Assembly: GCF_017573505.1 (NCBI RefSeq)
Contig: NZ_JAGEOJ010000016.1
Span: 248,001 to 312,000 of the forward strand
Source: Actinomadura barringtoniae
GTDB lineage: Bacteria > Actinomycetota > Actinomycetes > Streptosporangiales > Streptosporangiaceae
Reading direction: 5' to 3'
Length of the DNA: 64,000 nucleotides
Position 1 is the first letter of the stretch, and each line of letters opens with the position of its first letter. The position numbers and the translations under genes are program-made. Positions 34,269-41,728 of this stretch are shown piece after piece. The notes beneath the pieces are model-generated. The model did no database searches. It worked only from the letters and a program-made list of their open reading frames with translations, and was not told the DNA's origin.

Positions 34269-34285
34269 CCAGCCGACGGGTGGAG

Positions 34286-35089
34286 ATGCGCAGCGACTGG
34301 AGCGAGCTTCCTGACGAGGTCCGGGACGCTGTCGAGGACCGAACCGGCCCCATCGACAAGGTCCAGCCTGCGAGTGCGGGCATCCATGCGGACATCGCGT
34401 CCACGGTAAGTTCCCCGCAGGGCAAGACCTTTGTGAAGGCTGCAAGGAAGCTGCCGGACCAGGATGGCCCAGAGGTTCGGTCGCTGCGTAGAGAAGCCAC
34501 CATCACGCCGTACATGTCCGAGCTCGCCCCTCGGCTTCTGTGGAAGGTCGAGGTCGGGGGGTGGCTCGCGCTCGGGTTCGATCACGTGAACGGCCGGCAC
34601 GCAGACTACGCCCCAGGCTCCCCAGACCTTGCCGTCCTGGCAAAGATGGTGAACCAACTCCAGAACATGGCCTGCCCTGACGCGGTGGAGATGCGCGTCG
34701 AACGACGCTGGAAGACCCTCGCCGACGACGTGACTGCGATCGCAGGCAACGCCCTGCTCCACACAGACCTCAACCCCGCCAACATCCTGCTCACCCCGGA
34801 CGGCCGGACCTACGTTGTGGATTGGGGCTTCACCTCACGCGGGGCCCCCTGGATCGAAATGGGCCAGATCATCCCGTGGCTGATCAGGGCCGGGCACAGC
34901 CCGGCCGAGGCAGAAGACTGGGCTGGCCAGTTCACCTCCTGGACCACCGCCGACCCGGCCGCCATAGACATGTACGCACGCGTGTCCGCAGAACGATGGC
35001 GACGGCACAATGCAGTCAACCCCACCTCCCGGGAGCCTGGATACTTGAAGGTCGCCCGGCAATGGGCCGACTACCGGCGACGCCGTTAG
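34286..35089 (+). CDS. APH-fold phosphotransferase (aminoglycoside phosphotransferase-like)
   Basis: 267 residues. Kinase-like APH fold with Brenner-type catalytic loop HTDLNPANIL (about 159-168) and the metal-binding DWG (about 180). An ATP-binding Lys is probably KTFVKAARK near 52. The substrate is unlikely to be assignable as an aminoglycoside on sequence alone; such kinases in accessory clusters often act on small metabolites or peptides. ATG 34286 is used because the preceding in-frame residues are basic and unlike the family; GTG 34280 or 34244 are alternatives, the latter overlapping the preceding gene. Confidence 0.8.
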   Translation: MRSDWSELPDEVRDAVEDRTGPIDKVQPASAGIHADIASTVSSPQGKTFVKAARKLPDQDGPEVRSLRREATITPYMSELAPRLLWKVEVGGWLALGFDHVNGRHADYAPGSPDLAVLAKMVNQLQNMACPDAVEMRVERRWKTLADDVTAIAGNALLHTDLNPANILLTPDGRTYVVDWGFTSRGAPWIEMGQIIPWLIRAGHSPAEAEDWAGQFTSWTTADPAAIDMYARVSAERWRRHNAVNPTSREPGYLKVARQWADYRRRR

Positions 35090-35108
35090 TGACGTGGAGA
35101 GTGAGTCC

Positions 35109-35969
35109 ATGGCGTCAGCGGGTCGGTACCTGGAAATCGCCGACAGCCTGCGCGAACGCATCGATGGCGGCGAGTGGGAGCCCGGAGACAACCTTCCGAT
35201 CCACACAGAGCTGGCCAAGGAGTACGGCGTCTCCCGCAACGTCGTCGCCGCAGCGATCAAGAAGTTGGAATCCGAGGAGCGGGTCTGGGCGGTACCGCGC
35301 CGAGGCACGATCGTCCGGCATCGTCAGCGCCGCGCGATCATGCGAACCAATGTCGTGCGGCGCAACACCCGCCATGTGGCCAACGGTGAAGAGGTGGCGG
35401 CCGGATACAGCTTCCCAGCGGCGCAGGGCAATGAACTGTGGGTGCATCACACCGAACCGGATGTCTCCGAGGTGCCGATGACCGATGCGCGCCTGGCGCA
35501 CATGCTCAACGTGAAGGTAGGCGCGAAGATCCTTCGGCGCCTTCGAGTGACCGGACCGCCGGACGAGCCGCCCTTTCAGATCAGTGCGACGTGGATCCAT
35601 CCACGTGGTGTCGCGGACGCTCCCAGGGTGAAGGAGCCGTATGGCACTGGCCCGGGCGCGTGGCTCGACCGCTTGGAAGAGTCCGGGCATGGGCCGATCG
35701 AGTGGATGGAACGACGCAGGGCCCGGATGCCTGAGCCGGCAGAGGCCGGGCTGCTCAAGGTGCCCACATCACTCCCAGTCTGGGAGATCGTGCGTATCGG
35801 CTACTCGGCCAAGGATGAGAACGCCATCGAGGTCACCCAGGTCATCATTCCGTCCGACCGGATGGAAGAGGTGTCGCGGCTCATGCGAGACGAGTCGGCA
35901 AGGTGGCCGCATGAAGAGACTGGAGCGGACGGGCCGCCGGTCGCGGGACGGGGCAAGGACTCAAACTGA
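35109..35969 (+). CDS. GntR family transcriptional regulator
   Basis: 286 residues. N-terminal winged helix of the GntR type (about 3-72: RYLEIADSLRERIDGGEWEPGDNLP, then YGVSRNVVAAAIKKLESE). A UTRA-like effector domain follows (about 90-265). ATG 35109 has GGAGAG 7 bp upstream; a GTG five codons earlier is less likely. It lies 19 bp after the kinase gene and 28 bp before the second 2H phosphoesterase gene, so HATPase-to-phosphoesterase may form one plus-strand operon under this regulator. Confidence 0.85.
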   Translation: MASAGRYLEIADSLRERIDGGEWEPGDNLPIHTELAKEYGVSRNVVAAAIKKLESEERVWAVPRRGTIVRHRQRRAIMRTNVVRRNTRHVANGEEVAAGYSFPAAQGNELWVHHTEPDVSEVPMTDARLAHMLNVKVGAKILRRLRVTGPPDEPPFQISATWIHPRGVADAPRVKEPYGTGPGAWLDRLEESGHGPIEWMERRRARMPEPAEAGLLKVPTSLPVWEIVRIGYSAKDENAIEVTQVIIPSDRMEEVSRLMRDESARWPHEETGADGPPVAGRGKDSN

Positions 35970-35997
35970 AGCTGACCGTGACCGCCCCGGAGATCAT

Positions 35998-36639
35998 GTG
36001 AGTCCGTTGCCTGAACGCATGACCGATCACTGGTGGTGGAGACCGGGCGTCAGGCCTGGTCGGCGGCTGCTGGTCTGGCACATCCTGCTTGACGACCTGC
36101 CCGAGGTCCGCGACCTCGTGCGGCAGTGTCAAGACAAGCTCGCCGACTTCGACGGTCTCGATCTGATCCCCGAGCCATGGCTGCACATGACCACCCAGAT
36201 CGTCGGGTTCCCTGACCAGATCCCGGACGCTGAGGTGGATTCGATGGTCGAGGGAGTGCGACAGCGTTTCGTTGACCTTGCACCCGTGGAGGTGGAGATC
36301 GGGAAGCTGTGGTTCCACAGCGAGGCCGTGATGCTCGGCATTCGCCCGGCGAAAGGCCTGGACCCGGTCCGCACGGCGATCCGGACCGCCGTCGCAGAGA
36401 CGGTGCGGGCACACCAGCTCGCCGACGAGCCCGCCTGGACTCCGCACGTCTCGATCGCCTACAGCAGCGGGGACGGCCCGGCTGCTCCCGTCATCCAGGC
36501 TTTGGACGTGCCGGTCGTGCCTCGTCCGCTGCGGATCACGGCTGTGGATCTTGTGGAACAGGTCCGGGACGGTCACCTCTACCGCTGGGACCGCAGGGCG
36601 CGGGCCTATCTGGGCCAGCAGAGCCGCGCTCGCGAGTGA
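35998..36639 (+). CDS. 2'-5' RNA ligase / 2H phosphoesterase family protein (copy 2)
   Basis: 213 residues. 2H motifs HMTT (about 62) and HVSI (about 152). The N-terminus VSPLPERMTDHWWW and WHILLDDLPEVRDLVRQCQDKL align with copy 1, as do the spacing and the C-terminal LVEQV...WDRRARAYLG. The likely chemistry is 2',3'-cyclic or 2'-5' phosphodiester handling. GTG start with GGAG 6 bp upstream. Its stop is 11 bp from the right inverted repeat, mirroring copy 1 at the left end of the block. Confidence 0.82.
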   Translation: MSPLPERMTDHWWWRPGVRPGRRLLVWHILLDDLPEVRDLVRQCQDKLADFDGLDLIPEPWLHMTTQIVGFPDQIPDAEVDSMVEGVRQRFVDLAPVEVEIGKLWFHSEAVMLGIRPAKGLDPVRTAIRTAVAETVRAHQLADEPAWTPHVSIAYSSGDGPAAPVIQALDVPVVPRPLRITAVDLVEQVRDGHLYRWDRRARAYLGQQSRARE

Positions 36640-36650
36640 GCTCGCGGAAG

Positions 36651-36733
36651 GGCCGAACCACTTAAGGGGTGGGGGTCTGGGGGCTTGCCCCCAGCTTGGA
36701 AGGCTGTCCGAGCGTAGCGAGGGCGATGCCTTT
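36651..36733. repeat. Right copy of the ~85-bp inverted repeat bounding the accessory block
   Basis: About 83 bp, the inverted partner of 31179-31263. It contains a perfect hairpin, CTGGGGGC-TT-GCCCCCAG (36677-36694). Positioned between the convergent 3' ends of the second 2H phosphoesterase and the AsnC-type gene. It may act as a bidirectional terminator, or mark the edge of a mobile or duplicated segment. Confidence 0.85.
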
Positions 36734-36756
36734 AGGTGCGTGCTCAGGCGTCGGGG

Positions 36757-37044
36757 TTAGTCGGAGTCGGGGAGGCCTAGGGAGAAGGCGGCGTCCAGGT
36801 CGTGGCGGGAGTAGGTCTCGAAGGCGATGTGGGTCTCGGTGCTGAGGATGCCCGGGACCTTGTTGAGGCGGCCTGGGATGACGTCGTTGAAGTCCTCGTG
36901 GCGGTGGACGCGGACCATGGCGATCAGGTCGTATTTGCCGGTGATGGAGTAGACCTCGCTGACGCCGTCCAGGGCGGCGATCGTCTCGGCTACCTCGCGG
37001 ATGCGGGCTACGTCGGTCTTGACCAGCACGATCGCGGTGTGCAC
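36757..37044 (-). CDS. Lrp/AsnC ligand-binding (RAM) domain protein
   Basis: 95 residues, consisting only of the RAM/AsnC ligand-binding domain (AIVLVKTD, ITGKYDLIAMVRV, STETHIAFETYS) with no helix-turn-helix. Such stand-alone domains may sense amino acids or modulate full-length Lrp proteins by hetero-oligomerisation. The GTG start follows GAGGAGG. Located 40 bp downstream of the rhomboid gene and probably in its operon. Confidence 0.88.
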   Translation of the reverse strand: MHTAIVLVKTDVARIREVAETIAALDGVSEVYSITGKYDLIAMVRVHRHEDFNDVIPGRLNKVPGILSTETHIAFETYSRHDLDAAFSLGLPDSD

Positions 37045-37084
37045 GGGTCCTCCTCAGGCGGCAAAGGGCTTGTGCAGAGCCTAT

Positions 37085-37852
37085 CTAGCCGCGGGACAGG
37101 GCGGCGATCCGGCGGCGGGCGGGGCCGGCGCGGCGGGCGGCTATGGCGAAGAGGGCTCCGGCTATGAAGCCGTAGATGTGGGCCACGTAGGCGACGCTGC
37201 TCTTCTCCTCGGAGACGGCGTCGACTCGGAGTGAGTACCACTGGACTACGAAGAAGAGGCCCATGACGACCCAGGCGGGCAGGCGGAGGACGAAGAGGGG
37301 TGGTACGTAGCTGACGAAGCGGCCGCGGGGGTTGAGGATCAGGTAGACGCCCATGACCCCGGCGATCGCGCCTGAGGCGCCGATGAGGGGGACTGTGGAG
37401 TCGGGCGATGTGTAGGCGAAGCCGTAGACGGCTACCAGGCCGAAGAAGAGGTAGCTGAGGAGGTAGCGAAGTCTGCCCAGGCGGTCTTCTACCCCCATGC
37501 CGACCACGAAGAGGGCTACCAGGTTGCCCAGGAGGTGCACGGCGCCTGAGTGCAGGAACATCGACTCGAAGGCCGATACCCAGGGGACCTTGTGGAAGTC
37601 CGAGGGGCCGCACTCGCGGGCTACCTGGCTCGGAATCGGCTGCTGCTCACCGGTTGTGAGCTCCTTGGGGATGGCCCCGTGCTGCAGCGTGAACTCGACC
37701 GCCTTGCACTCGCGGACCTTGCCCTCTCCGTACCAGGTGGAGAAGTTGGCCATCGGCGTGATCAGGAAGACCAGGACGTTGGCCGCCACCAGGAGGTAGG
37801 TGACCCACGGGACGCGCCGGGTCGGCTGGCTGTCGTAGAGAGGCAGAGCCAT
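37085..37852 (-). CDS. Rhomboid family intramembrane serine protease
   Basis: 255 residues with about seven transmembrane helices. The catalytic Ser lies in GASGAIAG (about 160-167) and the His partner in VAHIYGF (about 225). An insertion between helices 1 and 2 (about 40-95) carries two Cys (VRECKAVE, ARECGPSD) likely to be extracytoplasmic. It cleaves within membrane segments of unknown substrates. The ATG at 37852 has AGAGGA upstream. Confidence 0.9.
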   Translation of the reverse strand: MALPLYDSQPTRRVPWVTYLLVAANVLVFLITPMANFSTWYGEGKVRECKAVEFTLQHGAIPKELTTGEQQPIPSQVARECGPSDFHKVPWVSAFESMFLHSGAVHLLGNLVALFVVGMGVEDRLGRLRYLLSYLFFGLVAVYGFAYTSPDSTVPLIGASGAIAGVMGVYLILNPRGRFVSYVPPLFVLRLPAWVVMGLFFVVQWYSLRVDAVSEEKSSVAYVAHIYGFIAGALFAIAARRAGPARRRIAALSRG

Positions 37853-37887
37853 GTCAGTCCTCTCCGATTGCCCCGGTTCCTCCCGCC

Positions 37888-39666
37888 TCACCTTAGTGGG
37901 CGTCCGGCGCCCCGGCCCTCAGGCTCGGCCGGGACGTAGGCGTTGTCGATCCATTCGCGCAGGCCCTCGGCGCCGTGCAGGGGGCACGACCATTCGCCGT
38001 CCACCTCGACCAGGCGGCCGCCGGGCGCGTCGAGCCAGCGCAGGATGCATTCCATCTCCTCGGCTGTGGCGCTGCCGGAGGGGCCGGGGCCGGGGAAAAC
38101 GGTCTCGGCGGTGGCGATGAGAGCGTCCACGTAGGGGCGCGGGTGGGCGCCGGGCGGGATCGTTCCGGCTGCGGCCAGGCGGCCGTAGCGGACCACTGAG
38201 AGCTCCCAGCCGCCGTCGAAGGCGGGACGGGCGGCCACCAGCTGGGAGCAGCGGGCCAGGGCGGTCAGGCGCTGGCCTCGGGCGGCGGCGCGGACGAACG
38301 CGGCCAGGCGGTCGCGCTGGGCTGCGGCCTCCTCGTAGCGCAGGCCCACGGTGAGGCGGTCGATGCGCACCTGGGCGGCGGCGACGACCGGGCGTACGTC
38401 GCCCTCCATGATCGAACGGGCCGATTCGGCGTGCAGGGCGTACGCGGCGGCGGGTTCGCGGCCCTCGCAGGGGGCGCCGCAGCGGCCGATCTCCGACAGG
38501 AGACAACTGCGGGCGCCGCCGCGTTCGATCAGCCGGAGGGTGAGCCGCTGCGAGCATTGGCGCAGGGGGACGGCCTCGTGCAGCGCGGCGCGGGCCTCCT
38601 CGGCTTGGCGCTGGGACCCCAGCGGGCCTAGGTAGACGGCGCCGTCGTCGCGGCACTCCCGGACGATGGACAGGCGGGGGAACGGCTCGACGGTCAGTTT
38701 GAGCCAGAACGCGCGTTCGGGATGCTTGGAACGCCGGTTGTAGCGAGGCTTGTGGGCGGCGATCAGGCGCAGCTCCCGTACTTCGGCTTCGAGGCCCGTC
38801 GCGCAGACGATCGTGCGGATCCGTTCGGCCAGGCCGACCATCTCGCGGACCCTCCAGCGCGTCTCCGAGCCGGTGAAGTAGCTGCGGACACGGGTGCGCA
38901 AGTCGCCGCTCTTGCCGACGTACAGGACCTCGCCGCCATCGTCCTCGAACAGGTAGACGCCGGGGGCGCTCGGCACGTCGTCGGCCAGGTGGCGCTTGCG
39001 CTTCTGCTCGGGCGTCGGCGCCTTGGCGAACGACTTGAGCTCCTCCAGCGAGGTCACGTTGAACGAGCCGAGCCGTTCGATCAGACCGTGCAGCACGTCG
39101 ACGGTGGCCTTGGCGTCGGCGAGCGCCCGGTGGCAGGGCTCGGTGGCCGTACGGAAGAAGCGCGACAGCGTGCTCAGCTTGCAGTTGGGCACCTCGTCCT
39201 TGGTGAGCACGCGGCGCGCGAGGTCGGCGGTGTCGACGACGGCGAACGTGGGCCAGGCGTAGCCCTGCTCGGCGCAGGCGGCCTTGAGGAACCCGATGTC
39301 GAACGGGGCGTTGTGGGCCACCAGCACGCAGCCGCGGGCGAACTCCAGGAACGCCGGCAGCACCGAGTCGATCTTGGGCGCCGCGTACACCATCTGCTGG
39401 GTGATCCCGGTCAGCGCGGTGATGAACGGCGGGATCGGGCCGCCCGGGTCCACCAGCGTGCCGAACTCGCCCAGCTCCAATCCCCCGCTGACCTTCACCG
39501 CGCCGATCTCGGTGATCGCGTCGGTGGCGGCCGCGCCGCCGGTCGTCTCCAGGTCCACCACCACGAACGTGACGTCGGCGAGATGGGTCCCGAGATCTTC
39601 GAACGTCCCCTGCACCCCCTGTGCGGAAGGCCGATCGGGGTGGGCGGGGTTGGTGCTGCGGGCCAT
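37888..39666 (-). CDS. DEDDh 3'-5' exonuclease fused to GIY-YIG (UvrC-like) nuclease
   Basis: 592 residues. The N-terminal DEDDh exonuclease (DnaQ-like, about 30-200) has DLETTG, AHNAPFDIGFL and HRALADAKAT as Exo I-III. The C-terminal half begins with a GIY-YIG domain (GVYLFEDDGGEVLYVGKS, about 235-252) and UvrC-like sequence including CSQRLTLR and CGAPCEG. The same fusion is found in M. tuberculosis (Rv2191) beside trpD. Probably DNA repair or nucleic-acid processing; the role is unproven. ATG 39666 is preferred; a longer in-frame start exists 66 bp upstream. Confidence 0.9.
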   Translation of the reverse strand: MARSTNPAHPDRPSAQGVQGTFEDLGTHLADVTFVVVDLETTGGAAATDAITEIGAVKVSGGLELGEFGTLVDPGGPIPPFITALTGITQQMVYAAPKIDSVLPAFLEFARGCVLVAHNAPFDIGFLKAACAEQGYAWPTFAVVDTADLARRVLTKDEVPNCKLSTLSRFFRTATEPCHRALADAKATVDVLHGLIERLGSFNVTSLEELKSFAKAPTPEQKRKRHLADDVPSAPGVYLFEDDGGEVLYVGKSGDLRTRVRSYFTGSETRWRVREMVGLAERIRTIVCATGLEAEVRELRLIAAHKPRYNRRSKHPERAFWLKLTVEPFPRLSIVRECRDDGAVYLGPLGSQRQAEEARAALHEAVPLRQCSQRLTLRLIERGGARSCLLSEIGRCGAPCEGREPAAAYALHAESARSIMEGDVRPVVAAAQVRIDRLTVGLRYEEAAAQRDRLAAFVRAAARGQRLTALARCSQLVAARPAFDGGWELSVVRYGRLAAAGTIPPGAHPRPYVDALIATAETVFPGPGPSGSATAEEMECILRWLDAPGGRLVEVDGEWSCPLHGAEGLREWIDNAYVPAEPEGRGAGRPLR

Positions 39667-39878
39667 GTCGGGGACCGTAGAGGACGCCACCGACAGACTA
39701 CGGAGCGCTAGGGTTGTGGCAGATCCGGGCATTCGGCGTTTCTGCTGGTTAAGGCATCGTGCGCCCGGAAATACTCAGCGAACGGCGGTAACGGCCTGGG
39801 AGGAGCGGGATCATCGACGGCGGCCCCGAAGCTCAGGAGCGCCTGGCGCGGCCTCTGCCCGAGGCCGTACGCCAGGGC
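39667..39878. promoter_or_regulatory. Divergent spacer with a strong ribosome-binding site before a non-standard codon
   Basis: It separates the exonuclease from the NYN-domain gene. GGGAGGAG (39798-39805) is placed correctly for an ATC codon at 39810 or 39813 that is in frame with the NYN gene. The frame stays open from there, reading IIDGGPEAQERLARPLPEAVRQG, and RPLPE is a typical N-terminus for these proteins. The coding start may therefore lie inside this interval. Confidence 0.5.
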
Positions 39879-41144
39879 GTGGTCGAGGCCGCGGCCGAGC
39901 TGATCGGCACGCTCCCCGCGGCCGAGGTCCCGGTACCGCTGCGCCGGTTCGCCCAGTTCGAACGGCGCAAGCGGGCCAAGCTCGCCGGGCAGCCGATCGC
40001 GGCGCTGCTGGAGAAGGACGAGGACTTCCGGCTCCGCGTCGCCGAAACCTTCCGCGAGTCCCAACCCGACCTGGTGGCGGCGGTCGAGGCGGGTGAGCTG
40101 CCCCCGGCGGCCGATCCGGTACGGGTGGCGGTGATCGCCTATCTGCTGCGGCCCGAAGGGTGGACGGGACTCGTCGAAGCGGCCCGTGAAGAGCTGGAAC
40201 GCTCCGCGAGCGTGTCCGAGGGCGAGGCCGCCGAACGCAAGATCGCCGCGCTGAGGGAGGAACTCGCGGCCGCCCGTACGACCCGTTCGGCCGAGACCGA
40301 CAAGCTGCGCGCGGAGCTGCGCGACGCCAAGGCCGAGATCGCCGAGCTGCGCCGCAAGGTGCACGAGGCGCGGATCAAGGCCAAGTCCGCGCACGAACGC
40401 GCCGAGGCCCTGGCCGAGGAGACCGAACGAGAGCTGGCCGCCGCCCGCGAGTCCACCGCGGCCTCCGACAAGGAGATGCGCAAGCTGCGCGGCAAGCTCG
40501 CCCAGGCCGAGGCGACCGCCGAGGCCGCCCGGCGCGCCGCCCGCGAGGGCCGCAACGTCGACGACGTGCGGCTGCGCATGCTGCTGGACACGCTGGTGGA
40601 CGCGGCCCAGGGCGTACGGCGCGAGCTCGCCCTGCCCACGATGATCGCCAAGCCCGCGGACGCGGTCGGCGGCGTCGAGCCCGACAAGCTCGCCCACCGC
40701 AACCTCCCAGGCCGCGCCCTGTCGGACGACGACCCGCAGCTGCTCGACCGGCTGCTCACGCTCCCCCAGGTCCACCTGGTCGTGGACGGCTACAACGTCA
40801 CCAAGACCGGCTACGGCGAGCTGCCGCTGGCCGACCAGCGCCGCCGCCTCCTGTCTGGGCTCGGCGGCCTCGTCGCCCAGACCAAGGCCGAGGTCACCTG
40901 CGTCTTCGACGGCGCCGAACTGGACGCCCCGGTCGCGATCGGCGCCCCCCGCGGCGTACGGGTCCTGTTCAGCCACCCCGGCCAGACCGCCGACGAGCTC
41001 ATCGGCGAACTCGTCCGCGCCGAACCCTCCGGCCGCGCCGTGGTGGTCGTCTCCTCCGACCGCGAGGTAGCCGACGCCGCCCGCAAGGCCAACGCCCGCC
41101 CCGCTGTGTCTTCTTTGCTCCTTCGTCGCCTTTCGCGGGTGTGA
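39879..41144 (+). CDS. NYN-domain (YacP/Rae1-like) putative ribonuclease with coiled coil
   Basis: 421 residues from this GTG. An N-terminal helical region is followed by a long coiled coil (about 95-225, Ala/Glu/Arg-rich heptads). The C-terminal NYN domain (about 287-421) has LVVDGYNVTKTGY, VTCVFDGAE and VVVVSSDREV, whose acidic residues form the PIN-like active site. The B. subtilis relative Rae1 cleaves mRNA in the ribosomal A site; the same role here is inference. The true start may be upstream (an ATC at 39813 after GGAGGAG, or a CTG at 39843). The last ten codons (TCT, TTG, CTT, CGT) differ from the gene's usual codons and form one arm of a hairpin. Confidence 0.82.
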   Translation: MVEAAAELIGTLPAAEVPVPLRRFAQFERRKRAKLAGQPIAALLEKDEDFRLRVAETFRESQPDLVAAVEAGELPPAADPVRVAVIAYLLRPEGWTGLVEAAREELERSASVSEGEAAERKIAALREELAAARTTRSAETDKLRAELRDAKAEIAELRRKVHEARIKAKSAHERAEALAEETERELAAARESTAASDKEMRKLRGKLAQAEATAEAARRAAREGRNVDDVRLRMLLDTLVDAAQGVRRELALPTMIAKPADAVGGVEPDKLAHRNLPGRALSDDDPQLLDRLLTLPQVHLVVDGYNVTKTGYGELPLADQRRRLLSGLGGLVAQTKAEVTCVFDGAELDAPVAIGAPRGVRVLFSHPGQTADELIGELVRAEPSGRAVVVVSSDREVADAARKANARPAVSSLLLRRLSRV

Positions 41145-41182
41145 CCCCCTCGCCTGGCGGCTCGGCGGTCACACCCGCGAAA
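41131..41182 (+). terminator. Hairpin whose left arm is the 3' end of the NYN gene
   Basis: TTTCGCGGGTGTGACC (41131-41146) pairs perfectly with GGTCACACCCGCGAAA (41167-41182), a 16-bp stem that includes the stop codon. The loop contains GCCTGGCGGC (41152-41161), which is also the apex of the hairpin at 54131-54183. It probably terminates the NYN transcript. Confidence 0.75.
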
Positions 41183-41266
41183 GAGGCGAGCGCGACATCG
41201 CTTCGCGATCTTCGCGGACGACTTCGCCTCCGGCTCGTCGCCCGCTCAGGAAGCGCGCTCGCGTGC
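41152..41266 (+). repeat. Dispersed structured repeat, copy A
   Basis: 115 bp aligned end to end with 54153-54268. Predicted fold: outer stem GCGAGCGCG/CGCGCTCGC (41186-41194 with 41254-41262), inner stem ATCGC-TTC-GCGAT (41197-41209), and a second inner stem (41214-41222 with 41237-41245, one mismatch). Bases that differ from copy B in the first inner stem are compensated on the partner strand. Intergenic, between the NYN gene and the small Cys-rich gene. Confidence 0.75.
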
Positions 41267-41395
41267 ACATGCCGCCCTCCTGGACGCTCGGCTGTCCCGG
41301 CGGAAAGCCCTGTGCTGCCGGGGTTTCGGGATTCTGTCGGACCCCTTCCGTACTGTGCGTCACGTTCGGGTCACGCGACTCATGAGGAGGACGGG

Positions 41396-41599
41396 ATGCT
41401 GATCGACTGTGACGGGTGCCAGGTGCGCGGTACGGGGTGCGGCGACTGCGTGGTGACCACGCTGCTGGCGGCACCGGCCACGGCGCCCGCGGGGGAGGTC
41501 GATATCGATGAGGAGGAACGGCGGGCGCTTCAGGTGCTGGCCGATCTCGACATGGTGCCGCCGTTGCGCTTGGCGCACCGGCGTGGCCGCGCCTCGTGA
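41396..41599 (+). CDS. Small conserved actinobacterial Cys-motif protein
   Basis: 67 residues. The N-terminus MLIDCDGCQVRGTGCGDCVV places four Cys at 5, 8, 15 and 18 in a CxxC...CxxC arrangement suited to zinc. The C-terminus contains ERRALQVLADLDMVPPLRL. Similar short proteins occur in Streptomyces next to NlpC/P60 genes, as here. GAGGAGG is 5 bp upstream of the ATG. Function unknown. Confidence 0.75.
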   Translation: MLIDCDGCQVRGTGCGDCVVTTLLAAPATAPAGEVDIDEEERRALQVLADLDMVPPLRLAHRRGRAS

Positions 41600-41728
41600 T
41601 CATGTAGTCGCCGATAGTGTCGAAAGCCGGACGAGCTTTGCGAATACTGCCGATTCGGTTGTGACTGGTGTTGCCCCATCGCTAATGTCATCCGCTGATA
41701 GAAGCGGACGAGAGGGGCATATCCGACC

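Noticed and set aside
34286..35089. Naming the APH-fold gene an aminoglycoside resistance gene
   Set aside because: Only the general kinase fold is visible; no features point to antibiotic substrates and the gene sits in an accessory block with regulators and RNA-type enzymes.
31179..36733. Calling the 2H block a transposon
   Set aside because: No transposase, integrase or target-site duplication was seen; the inverted repeats could equally be dispersed 3'-end elements with terminator-like hairpins.
41600..41728. A third c-di-AMP riboswitch before the NlpC/P60 gene at 41729
   Set aside because: The conserved blocks (GGTGAATCGGC, CCGAACCCGTCAG) are absent from this spacer.
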